From contig ONSR01000008.1 in assembly GCA_900320565.1 (NCBI GenBank), positions 1 through 45,245 on the forward strand: 45,245 nt of DNA. The letters run 5' to 3'. This stretch comes from an uncultured Prevotellaceae bacterium (GTDB lineage: Bacteria; Bacteroidota; Bacteroidia; Bacteroidales; Bacteroidaceae). Every line of letters begins with the position of its first letter. Within the stretch, counting starts at the first letter, position 1. Under the pieces are notes generated by a model. It did no database searches and was not told where the DNA came from. It worked only from the letters and a program-made list of their open reading frames with translations. The position numbers and the translations under genes are program-made. Positions 34,752-45,245 of this stretch are shown piece after piece.

Positions 34752-35381
34752 CTATTTTTCCCAATATTCTTTATCATCAAAAGCAATTAAACGTCCATTA
34801 CAATACTTGAAAACCCATTTAAGTTCTCCAGGATGGTATTCAACATTGTCATCATTATATACATAGATAAAAGTGCCGTCAACCACATAATGATATTCTC
34901 CATAAATATTATCTCCAGAGCCATAGGTTACTTTCCCATCCTCTTTAAATGTTAAGGTATAAGGGTCTAGTTTCCAAATTGTCCCCACAATCAGACTCTT
35001 ATCTAGGGGCGCCACTTGCTTTGCCACCTCTGCCACTGGCACGCTGAGCATCTGACTTTTGCCTATCATCACGCCATTGGCTGTCACCTCAATATAGAAA
35101 GGCATCTTGGTCAAATCTACATTCTTGAAAGTGTCAGCATTCCCGACGGTAAGCGAAAGCACGCCGAAGTCGTTGGTCGTGGACTGCTTCGTCTCGTTGT
35201 AGAATATCTCACCTGCGCTATTAGATAGTGACACCGTCACCGTCACCGTCTCATTAGCACGAGCTTCACCCGTCGCTGTGTTAAGCAACGATACCTGATA
35301 ACCAATCTGTGCCTTAGCAACATGTATGCTTGTCAAAATAAACAACAACGTAATTATAACATTCCTTTTCCTCATAATCAT
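34752..35381 (-). CDS. Constant-N/variable-C secreted protein, paralogue 1
   Basis: The 209-residue protein is the first gene of the four-gene operon behind the promoter at 35402. The signal peptide (MIMRKRNVIITLLFILTSIH...) differs from those of the other two copies. The N-domain (residues 25-121) differs from paralogue 3 at two of 97 positions (FYNET, DLTK). The C-domain (IVGTIWKLDPYTLTFKEDGKVTYG...) is lipocalin-like and diverged. An ATG at 35375 is an equally possible start. The three copies probably arose by tandem duplication. Confidence 0.82.
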   Translation of the reverse strand: MIMRKRNVIITLLFILTSIHVAKAQIGYQVSLLNTATGEARANETVTVTVSLSNSAGEIFYNETKQSTTNDFGVLSLTVGNADTFKNVDLTKMPFYIEVTANGVMIGKSQMLSVPVAEVAKQVAPLDKSLIVGTIWKLDPYTLTFKEDGKVTYGSGDNIYGEYHYVVDGTFIYVYNDDNVEYHPGELKWVFKYCNGRLIAFDDKEYWEK

Positions 35382-35391
35382 TTATTTATAA

Positions 35392-39099
<3,708 letters not shown>

Positions 39100-39107
39100 A
39101 CTAAACG

Positions 39108-39341
39108 ATGAGACAGGAAGAACTTTCCCTGGAAGAACAAGTGGAACGCATCCGCAGGAAGCGGGCAGGACAACACGACAACACCAAGATCAGAATGGTG
39201 CTCAACACGTTGTTCCTCGTCTTGGCAGCCATCGGACTTGCCATGTACTTCTTCGGTGGCGAGAATCATATGCCGGCACTCATCGTCATTGCCGTCGGCA
39301 TGGCGTTCAAGGTCATAGAATTCATAATGCGTCTCCTCTAA
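39108..39341 (+). CDS. Small two-helix membrane protein
   Basis: This 77-residue protein has a charged N-terminus (MRQEELSLEEQVERIRRKRAG) and two hydrophobic helices (about 30-48 and 55-75). It lies 8 bp after the beta-galactosidase and 8 bp before the porin, so it belongs to the operon. No family is recognised. Confidence 0.75.
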   Translation: MRQEELSLEEQVERIRRKRAGQHDNTKIRMVLNTLFLVLAAIGLAMYFFGGENHMPALIVIAVGMAFKVIEFIMRLL

Positions 39342-39349
39342 TCCAAAGC

Positions 39350-41611
39350 ATGAACCGTAGGTTATTCATATCGTTGCTCCTCTTCTGCACCCTGCTGACA
39401 GCAAGTGCTCAGACACATCGTGTCAATAAGGACGGAAGCAATGCCGCCCTCTACGATGATGGCGAAACATACATCGTAAGGGATGACGACTACGGTTCAT
39501 ATACAGATGGAGCTGGTAATCGCACAACCTGGGGACGCGACACGACAAAGCATAAAAACGAGAAACCTATTCCCATCGGACAATTCCAATGGGTATTGGA
39601 ACCTCGTCTTGGCACCGTCGTCGATGCGGAAAACAATGATACCGTCGTGCATGACTTCCAGAAATGGAACGCCACCGATGGCTATACAGGCGAATACAAC
39701 TACCTTGCCAACATTTCGTCTCCACGCTTGAGTCGTCTCTACTTCAACCGAGACAACACTTCCGACGAGTTTCTCTTCCTACAGCCCTATAGCTTTTTCC
39801 GTGGCTCGCTACAGGACTTTCGCTTTACCAACACAAAGAGTCCCATCACGAACCTTGCCTATCATTCATGTGGCAACAGGCAGACTGGCGAGGACCGCGT
39901 CCGTGGTTACTTCGCCACCAACATCAACAAACTTGCCGGTCTGGGCTTTAAGATAGACTATAGCTACGGCGTTGGCTATTATTATGCTCAGCCAAGCAGC
40001 ATGTTCGGTAGCACATTCTATGGCTATTATCGCGGCGAACGGTATAACATCCATGCTTACATTGGCGTCAACCATATGAAGATGGGCGAGAATGGTGGCA
40101 TCGAGGATGACCGATACATTGAAGATCCTTATAGCCTTGGGCAATCATACGATTCGAGGAACATACCGACGATGCTCGACCAGACATGGAACAGGAACCA
40201 CGAACAGCATGCATACCTTTCGCATCGTTATAACATGGGCTTTACGCGTGTCATTGAGGTACCCGACTCCTTAAAGCCCACTCCTCCATCTGCTGCTGAG
40301 CTTCTATCCGATTTGCCCGACAGCATTCAGACTGTGCTTCGAGGAGATACCTTAGCACGAAGACTTGCTATTGACTCGCTCATGCAAGTTTGGCAAGGCA
40401 AACAGGAAATACCCAAAGAGTTCATTCCCGTCACCAGTATCATACACACCTTTGAACTAAGCAATCTTAAGCACGAATACCTGTCCCACAACACAACCAA
40501 GGATTACTACACTGATTGCTTCTATGGCGATGGGAACAAGATGGCGGACTTGACAAAGGCTCTTTCTGTGCGCAACACCTTTGGCATTGCTCTTCGCGAA
40601 GGATTCAACAAGTGGGCACAGATGGGCATTACGCTCTTTGGTACTCACAAGCTGCGCACATACCAATTGATGGATGGACAAGACGGGCTGACCCGCTACA
40701 CGGAAAACGACATCTCTGTAGGCGGTGAACTGGCTCGCACTCAAGGTTCTCGCTTCCACTTCAACACATCTGCCGAGGTATGGCTTGTCGGCGAGCATGT
40801 TGGCGATTTAAACATAGATGGCAAGACTAACCTACAGTTGCGCCTTGGCAGACGTGACAGCCTCTTTACCGATGTGCACGTCAACTTCATGCATCGCAAG
40901 CCGACCTTCTTCTTCCGGCATTATCACTCGCAAGTATGTTGGTGGGACAACGATGATCTGAGTCGGGAAGTACGCCTAAAGATTGATGGTACACTTCGCC
41001 TCAAGAAACTCGGAACAAAACTGCAAGTCGGTTTCGAGAATGTATCGAACTATACATACTTTGGCATGCAGAATACTCTGCATGCTGGAAAGAGCGCAAC
41101 AAGTATCATCCCTACAGATTACAGCCATGCAGTTGATGTTATGCAAACCGGCAGCGTACAGGTATTTGGAGCGACGCTTGCCCAAGACCTCCATTGGAAG
41201 TTTATACATTGGGATAATCAGGTGAGTTACCAGACGAGCAGCAATCAGGATGCCTTGCCACTTCCGAAACTAAACATATACACCAATCTTTATCTGCTCT
41301 TCCGCATAGGCATTGCAAAGGTATTGCGTGTGCAGATTGGTGGTGACATGCGATTCTTTACATCATACTACGCGCCTGACTATAGCCCTGCCATTCAGCA
41401 GTTTGCCGTGCAAGACACCAATTTCGAACGAGTAAATATAGGGGGCTATCCTATCGTTGGAGTTTACGCCAATATGCATCTGAAGCACTGCCGCCTATAT
41501 GTCTCAGCCCGTCATGTCAATGCTGGCTCCGGACATTCATTCCTCGTGCCACATTATCCCATTAACCCTTTGACCATCCACTTCGGCCTGAGCTGGAACT
41601 TCTTCAATTAA
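39350..41611 (+). CDS. Putative porin, Bacteroidetes Porin_10-like
   Basis: This 753-residue outer-membrane protein has a signal peptide (MNRRLFISLLLFCTLLTASA). After a short N-terminal region (TWGRDTTKHKNEKPIPIGQFQW), the rest is a large barrel. LSRLYFNRDNTSDEFLFLQPYSFF, FTNTKSPITNLAYHSCG and NINKLAGLGFKIDYSYGVGYYYAQ match the start of the family often called putative porin (PF14121). The final strand IHFGLSWNFF ends with an aromatic residue. A role in uptake of the sugars released by the glycosidase is plausible but not proven. The oxidoreductase starts at the next base after its stop. Confidence 0.85.
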   Translation: MNRRLFISLLLFCTLLTASAQTHRVNKDGSNAALYDDGETYIVRDDDYGSYTDGAGNRTTWGRDTTKHKNEKPIPIGQFQWVLEPRLGTVVDAENNDTVVHDFQKWNATDGYTGEYNYLANISSPRLSRLYFNRDNTSDEFLFLQPYSFFRGSLQDFRFTNTKSPITNLAYHSCGNRQTGEDRVRGYFATNINKLAGLGFKIDYSYGVGYYYAQPSSMFGSTFYGYYRGERYNIHAYIGVNHMKMGENGGIEDDRYIEDPYSLGQSYDSRNIPTMLDQTWNRNHEQHAYLSHRYNMGFTRVIEVPDSLKPTPPSAAELLSDLPDSIQTVLRGDTLARRLAIDSLMQVWQGKQEIPKEFIPVTSIIHTFELSNLKHEYLSHNTTKDYYTDCFYGDGNKMADLTKALSVRNTFGIALREGFNKWAQMGITLFGTHKLRTYQLMDGQDGLTRYTENDISVGGELARTQGSRFHFNTSAEVWLVGEHVGDLNIDGKTNLQLRLGRRDSLFTDVHVNFMHRKPTFFFRHYHSQVCWWDNDDLSREVRLKIDGTLRLKKLGTKLQVGFENVSNYTYFGMQNTLHAGKSATSIIPTDYSHAVDVMQTGSVQVFGATLAQDLHWKFIHWDNQVSYQTSSNQDALPLPKLNIYTNLYLLFRIGIAKVLRVQIGGDMRFFTSYYAPDYSPAIQQFAVQDTNFERVNIGGYPIVGVYANMHLKHCRLYVSARHVNAGSGHSFLVPHYPINPLTIHFGLSWNFFN

Positions 41612-42607
41612 ATGCCACAGCCTATATATAAAGAAATACGATGGGGCTTCATCGGTTGCGGTGAAGTAACCGAGAAGAAGAGCGGACCTGCATTCAATCT
41701 TGTGGCAGGCTCGCGCATCTGGGCTGTAATGAGTCGTAGCAAGGAAAAGGCTTCCTCTTACGCAGAACGGCACAACATCCCTCGCTGGTACACCGATGCT
41801 CTGCAGCTTATCAACGATCCGGAGGTCAATGCGATTTACATCGCCACCCCGCCCTCATCGCACGCCACTTATGCCATTATGGCGATGAAGGCAGGCAAGC
41901 CTGTTTATGTAGAGAAACCCCTCGCAAGCAGTTACCTCGACTGTCAACGCATCAATCGTGTCAGCGAACAAACGCACGTGCCATGCTTCGTGGCTTATTA
42001 CAGGCGCTATCTGCCCTACTTCCAAAAGGTGAAGGAACTTGTAGAGAAAGGGGCCATTGGCAAGGTGACGTCCGTACAGATACGCTTTGCTTGTCCGCCA
42101 CGCGACCTCGACTATAACAGTACAGCACTTCCCTGGCGTGTGCAGCGCGACATAGCTGGCGGAGGTTACTTCTATGACCTTGCACCTCACCAGATTGACC
42201 TGCTGCAAGAAATATTCGGACCGATTGTCAGGGCGAAGGGCTTCAGCAGTAATCGTGGCGGACTTTATGAGACGGAAGACACCGTGAGCGCAGCCTTCCA
42301 GTTTGCCGACGGCTTGCCCGGCAGCGGCTCGTGGTGCTTTGTCAGCCACGAGAGTGCCCGTACCGACCGCATCGAACTGATTGGCGACCGAGGACAACTG
42401 CATTTCTCCGTCTTCACCTACGAGCCCATCGTCATGCGTAATGAGCAAGGGCGTCAAGAGTTCCACGTCGAGAACCCCGAACACGTTCAGCTCCCACTCA
42501 TTCAGAGCGTAGTGGAACATCTGCAGCAAAGTAGCATCTGCACTGCCGACAGCATCAGCGCCACCAGCGTCAACTGGGTGATGGACCGCATTCTGGGAAA
42601 GATATAA
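41612..42607 (+). CDS. Gfo/Idh/MocA family oxidoreductase
   Basis: This 331-residue protein has a Rossmann N-domain (RWGFIGCGEVTEKKSG, IYIATPPSSHA, VYVEKPLASSY with the EKP motif) and a C-terminal alpha/beta domain with GGGYFYDLAPHQIDLLQ, where the histidine is in the usual catalytic position. Such enzymes oxidise or reduce sugars or inositols with NAD(P). It starts directly after the porin stop and is translationally coupled. The sugar substrate cannot be read from the sequence. Array F begins 27 bp after its stop. Confidence 0.9.
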   Translation: MPQPIYKEIRWGFIGCGEVTEKKSGPAFNLVAGSRIWAVMSRSKEKASSYAERHNIPRWYTDALQLINDPEVNAIYIATPPSSHATYAIMAMKAGKPVYVEKPLASSYLDCQRINRVSEQTHVPCFVAYYRRYLPYFQKVKELVEKGAIGKVTSVQIRFACPPRDLDYNSTALPWRVQRDIAGGGYFYDLAPHQIDLLQEIFGPIVRAKGFSSNRGGLYETEDTVSAAFQFADGLPGSGSWCFVSHESARTDRIELIGDRGQLHFSVFTYEPIVMRNEQGRQEFHVENPEHVQLPLIQSVVEHLQQSSICTADSISATSVNWVMDRILGKI

Positions 42608-42633
42608 TGACTCTCCGTACAGGACATCTTCAA

Positions 42634-42721
42634 ACACGGCGTGCCGCGTTGGCAAACTTAACGTGCCGCGTTGACAAAGATGGCGTGCCGCATTGGCAAA
42701 GATGGCGTGCCGCATTTTATT
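42634..42721. repeat. Four-unit 22-nt-period intergenic array (array F)
   Basis: Units start at 42634, 42656, 42678 and 42700. The core is GGCGTGCCGC(G/A)TT followed by G(G/A)CAA and AGAT or ACTT. The GCAAAGATGGC junction is also present in array A. It lies between the oxidoreductase stop and the ECF sigma gene, both on the plus strand; the last unit ends in TTTTATTTG, about 65 nt before the sigma ATG. Confidence 0.85.
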
Positions 42722-42786
42722 TGCACTTAAGGGGTATTTGATTTCTCGCCTCAGTGGTCTTATATATAAAAGCGTCTTAAACAGGT

Positions 42787-43278
42787 ATGGACTACAGCAA
42801 ACGACAGTTCGAGCGGCTCTTCAAGGACAGCTATCCGCACATGTATCGCATGGCGTTCTCCCTGGTAGAGAATGCTGACGATGCCAAGGATGCCGTGCAT
42901 CAGGTGTTTGTCCAGATGTGGAGAGGCAAGCCTGAAATAGCCACGGAAAGCATCCGAGGCTATCTGCTCGCTGCCACAAGGAACCAATGCCTGCACATCC
43001 TGCGCGACCGGCAACTGCAAAGACGGCTGAAGGAAGAACTTCAGAAGGAGACTGCCTGGCAGAAGGATGAGGGGCGGGAAGAACTGTTGCAGCAACTTCA
43101 GCAGGTTATCGACGACAACCTGACGGAGCAGGACCGCCGAGTGCTCCAGCTACACTACGAGGACGAGATGACCTACGCGGAAACTGCCTCTGTGCTCGGC
43201 ATCAGCTCGTCGGCAGTCAACAAACACATCACGCGCTCGTTGGCCAGAATCAGAGAAACCCTTAAAATTGCAAAGTAA
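42787..43278 (+). CDS. ECF-type RNA polymerase sigma factor
   Basis: This 163-residue protein has region 2 (about 8-75: FERLFKDSYPHMYRMAFSLVENADDAKDAVHQVFVQMW, YLLAATRNQCL) and region 4 (about 110-160: LTEQDRRVLQLHYEDEMTYAETASVLGISSSAVNKHITRSLARIRE) with no region 3, as in ECF sigma factors. It redirects RNA polymerase to an envelope or nutrient regulon. The downstream membrane protein starts 1 nt after its stop and is the likely regulator or partner. I see no TAnnTTTG promoter directly upstream; a TATTTG at the end of array F is the nearest resemblance. Confidence 0.93.
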   Translation: MDYSKRQFERLFKDSYPHMYRMAFSLVENADDAKDAVHQVFVQMWRGKPEIATESIRGYLLAATRNQCLHILRDRQLQRRLKEELQKETAWQKDEGREELLQQLQQVIDDNLTEQDRRVLQLHYEDEMTYAETASVLGISSSAVNKHITRSLARIRETLKIAK

Positions 43279-43279
43279 C

Positions 43280-44842
43280 ATGAAGACGGAAGACATCGAC
43301 AAGAGAATCGGCATACCCGACGTGGACAAGGAGTGGGCACGCTTCGAGCAGGAAGTCATCGGCAAGGAGACAAAGAGGCACTCTGCACTCGCTTGGGCTT
43401 TAGGCATCGGCATCGCAGCATCCGTGGCGTTGCTCCTTATATATAATATAGGAAAGGAACAGACAGAGCAGCCGCTCATGGCACAAGTAGAGCCAACCCA
43501 GCCCGAGCATGCGTCCGAGCCTGCAAGAGTGCCGACAAAGGAAGTGGTTACAGAAGTCTCAAAGCCCGTCATTGCTCCACGCAAAGAACTTGCTTTAGCG
43601 AAAGCCAATGCCCCAGCTGCTTCGTCGCTTGATATTCCTGCCCGTGAATATACAGGTGCAGTTCAGAAATTCAAGATGGACGACATCGAAGATCTCGCCT
43701 TCGAGTCTGTTGACCAGGCTCTTCAAGGGCAGATTGCAGAACGGGACATCGCTTCGGCAGACTTAGGTTCAGGCACCACTATGCACCTCCGGGGGATAGG
43801 AGATAGCATCATCGACCAGATTGGCAAAACGGATTCATTTCTCGTGGTGGTCAACGGCAAGACTCTGTTTGACTCACGTGGCATGGCGTCAGAAGAAATC
43901 GACAGACGCATTGAAGAGTACCTCAAAGAGCAAGGTCTTTTGCAAGACATAAAGATACCTTGTAATAACGGTGCAATAGTAATTATGGCCTCCACTCCAG
44001 AGGAAAGGGAAGAACTTCAACGCATGATAGCCAATGCTACTATCGTTCCCACTTCGGCAGATTTGGGTTCAGGCACCACCATGCGACTTCGGGGAACAGG
44101 CGACGGGCCAAGCGACAAGGACAGAATCGACTCCACGCTTATCCTGGTCAACGGCGAACCGCTGCCCGATTCATTAAAGCAAAGGATTATGGGAAACGAC
44201 ATGGACGACATTGACACCTACATGCCTCGGTACTTTTCTCAGCAGGGACTGATGATTGACAGCGTGTACGTCCACAAAGACAGTTATTATACCGAGAAGT
44301 ATGGCGGACGTGCCAAGTATGGCGTGATAGAGATAACGACCGTGCCCGACACCTATAGCGACGCTTACGTCTGTAAGCATCCGAAACTGAAGAAGAAATA
44401 TCACCGTGTTGAGGGCTACATGTTTGATAACAACGGCAAGCCTTTGACGGAAGCCTACGTGCATGTAGAACGGGATTTTTTTATAGGTGCTGCAACCGAC
44501 TCCACGGGCCATTTCGTCTTTTGGGTTCCGAAAAAGGATGTCACGCTTTGTGCCGAACAAGCAGGCTACAAGTCCTTCAAGTTCTCTACAACGGCTACAA
44601 CATGCGGCTGCGAGGAAACTCACAAGAGCAAATCGCCGGTTTGCCTAAATATGTGCCCGAAGAAAACGAGGTACGGCTTCTTCCCCAAGGTGTCATACGT
44701 GGTTCACATAACAGTCCTCCCAATGACTCCATCCTTTACCTTATCAACGGAGTGCCTCAACCAAAGGAAAACAACAAGTGGTTGGACAAGAGGTCTTATC
44801 TCGACTACTTCAAAGGGCAGCATTTGCTTGTCAGCAGAGTAA
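43280..44842 (+). CDS. Membrane-anchored protein with TonB-plug-like and CarboxypepD_reg-like modules, 5' part of a frameshifted gene
   Basis: This reading frame gives 520 residues starting MKTEDIDKRIGIPDVDKEW. A cytoplasmic N-terminus of about 40 residues is followed by one membrane helix (ALGIGIAASVALLLIYNIG). Two TonB-plug-like modules then occur, each starting SADLGSGTTM(H/R)LRG and continuing with LxxVNGxxLxDS and, in the second, a DSVYVHKDSYYTEKYGG...GVIEITT strand. A CarboxypepD_reg-like module follows (RVEGYMFDNNGKPLTEAYVHV...DSTGHFVFWVP). After about residue 440 (position 44600) the frame becomes nonsense; the true continuation is in another frame to 45237. It follows the sigma factor by 1 nt and resembles an anti-sigma or signal partner. 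The ATG at 43280 is preferred to a TTG at 43268. Confidence 0.7.
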   Translation: MKTEDIDKRIGIPDVDKEWARFEQEVIGKETKRHSALAWALGIGIAASVALLLIYNIGKEQTEQPLMAQVEPTQPEHASEPARVPTKEVVTEVSKPVIAPRKELALAKANAPAASSLDIPAREYTGAVQKFKMDDIEDLAFESVDQALQGQIAERDIASADLGSGTTMHLRGIGDSIIDQIGKTDSFLVVVNGKTLFDSRGMASEEIDRRIEEYLKEQGLLQDIKIPCNNGAIVIMASTPEEREELQRMIANATIVPTSADLGSGTTMRLRGTGDGPSDKDRIDSTLILVNGEPLPDSLKQRIMGNDMDDIDTYMPRYFSQQGLMIDSVYVHKDSYYTEKYGGRAKYGVIEITTVPDTYSDAYVCKHPKLKKKYHRVEGYMFDNNGKPLTEAYVHVERDFFIGAATDSTGHFVFWVPKKDVTLCAEQAGYKSFKFSTTATTCGCEETHKSKSPVCLNMCPKKTRYGFFPKVSYVVHITVLPMTPSFTLSTECLNQRKTTSGWTRGLISTTSKGSICLSAE

Positions 44843-45237
44843 TGGATTACAAGAATGTCAAGCAACGCTACATCGAGAAGTATGGAGAGGCAGCAAAGCA
44901 CGGCGTCATAGAGTACATCTGTGTAGAGGACACACTATGCGACTACTATATGGACCAGCATGAGGAACTGAAAGCAAGCCGCCGTCGTGTGACGGGCGTA
45001 GTGTATGACGAAAACGACGAGCCTTTAGAGCATACCATGATTCATATATTTCATGATAGAAGGATATGGGGAACAGAAACGACTGACTCCACAGGCCATT
45101 TCGTCTTCTGGGTTCCTCGCACAGATGCCACGCTTCACTTCAAATACATTGGCTATAAGGCAGTCGTCGTTGAGGCAACCGATACGTTCCATACAATCTA
45201 TCTTCTGCCCGAAGCCACGGAGCGGAGCATGAAATAA
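44602..45237 (+). pseudogene. 3' part of the frameshifted TonB-plug/CarboxypepD protein
   Basis: From the ATG at 44602 this frame gives 211 residues: a third TonB-plug-like module (MRLRGNSQEQ, DSILYLINGVPQPKENN, YIEKYGEAAKHGVIEYI) and a second CarboxypepD_reg-like module (RRVTGVVYDENDEPLEHTM...DSTGHFVFWVPRTDATLHFKYIGYKAVVVE), ending ERSMK at 45237. GYNMRLRG here aligns with GTTMRLRG of module 2. It overlaps the 5' frame by 240 bp, so it is most simply the continuation of that gene after an indel or small deletion near 44600. Expression from its own ATG cannot be excluded. Confidence 0.65.
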
Positions 45238-45245
45238 AAAACTTA

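Noticed and set aside
44519-44602. Programmed -1 frameshift joining the two frames of the sigma-factor partner
   Set aside because: The only run of A (CCGAAAAAGG near 44530) is not a good slippery heptamer, and the second frame is unrelated to the family until about 44595, so a slip there would insert foreign residues. An indel or small deletion fits better.

Overview
ORGANISM. The window looks like chromosomal DNA of a Bacteroidales bacterium, most likely a Prevotella relative. Many genes are preceded by the Bacteroidetes-type -7 box TAnnTTTG (for example 7908, 13770, 22766, 23300, 35484). The content is also typical of the group: a DUF3078 outer-membrane protein, a Bacteroidetes-type LptD, a PCMD lipoprotein, a V-type ATPase, secreted GH2 and GH29 glycosidases, a Porin_10-type porin, and an ECF sigma factor next to a TonB-plug-like membrane protein. 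I see no rRNA, tRNA, CRISPR array, transposase or phage gene. The genus is an inference. LAYOUT. 1-1736: 5' part of a secreted repeat-module protein that runs off the left edge. 2053-7826 (minus): MFS transporter, S9 peptidase lipoprotein, YidC. 7932-9862 (plus): DUF3078 protein and EngB. 10306-13699 (minus): LptD and an HD-domain protein. 13808-15271 (plus): DUF1846 protein. 15416-17435 (minus): outer-membrane barrel and PCMD lipoprotein. 17542-22758 (minus): four-gene polysaccharide operon (flippase, acyltransferase, glycosyltransferase, acyltransferase-cyclophilin fusion). 23327-26417 (plus): V-ATPase subunits D, I and K without E, A or B. 26484-31144 (plus): nucleotidyltransferase, alpha-L-fucosidase, uridine kinase, lytic transglycosylase and a small Cys-rich protein, in a stretch rich in palindromic elements. 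31248-35381 (minus): three tandem paralogues with a near-constant N-domain and variable lipocalin-like C-domain, plus a 713-residue secreted protein with a similar C-terminus. 35518-42607 (plus): GH2 beta-galactosidase, small membrane protein, porin and Gfo/Idh/MocA oxidoreductase, tightly spaced. 42787-45237 (plus): ECF sigma factor and a frameshifted TonB-plug/CarboxypepD membrane protein, probably its regulatory partner. HOW IT FITS. Much of the window serves the envelope: insertion of proteins and LPS (YidC, LptD), porins, wall remodelling, surface polysaccharide and glycan degradation. The most unusual material lies between genes. Six intergenic spaces carry contiguous four-to-six-unit arrays with exactly 22-nt period (1876, 9939, 15281, 22942, 31146, 42634). 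Four share a CACGTTAA/GCAAA consensus. Two share one outer frame with a different inner word. Several fold into long perfect hairpins. A second class of A+T-rich period-7 or period-8 micro-arrays sits at gene junctions and has entered signal-peptide and coding sequence. A third class, C/G-rich palindromes, clusters at 26.4-29.7 kb, and two copies are translated within one lipoprotein.
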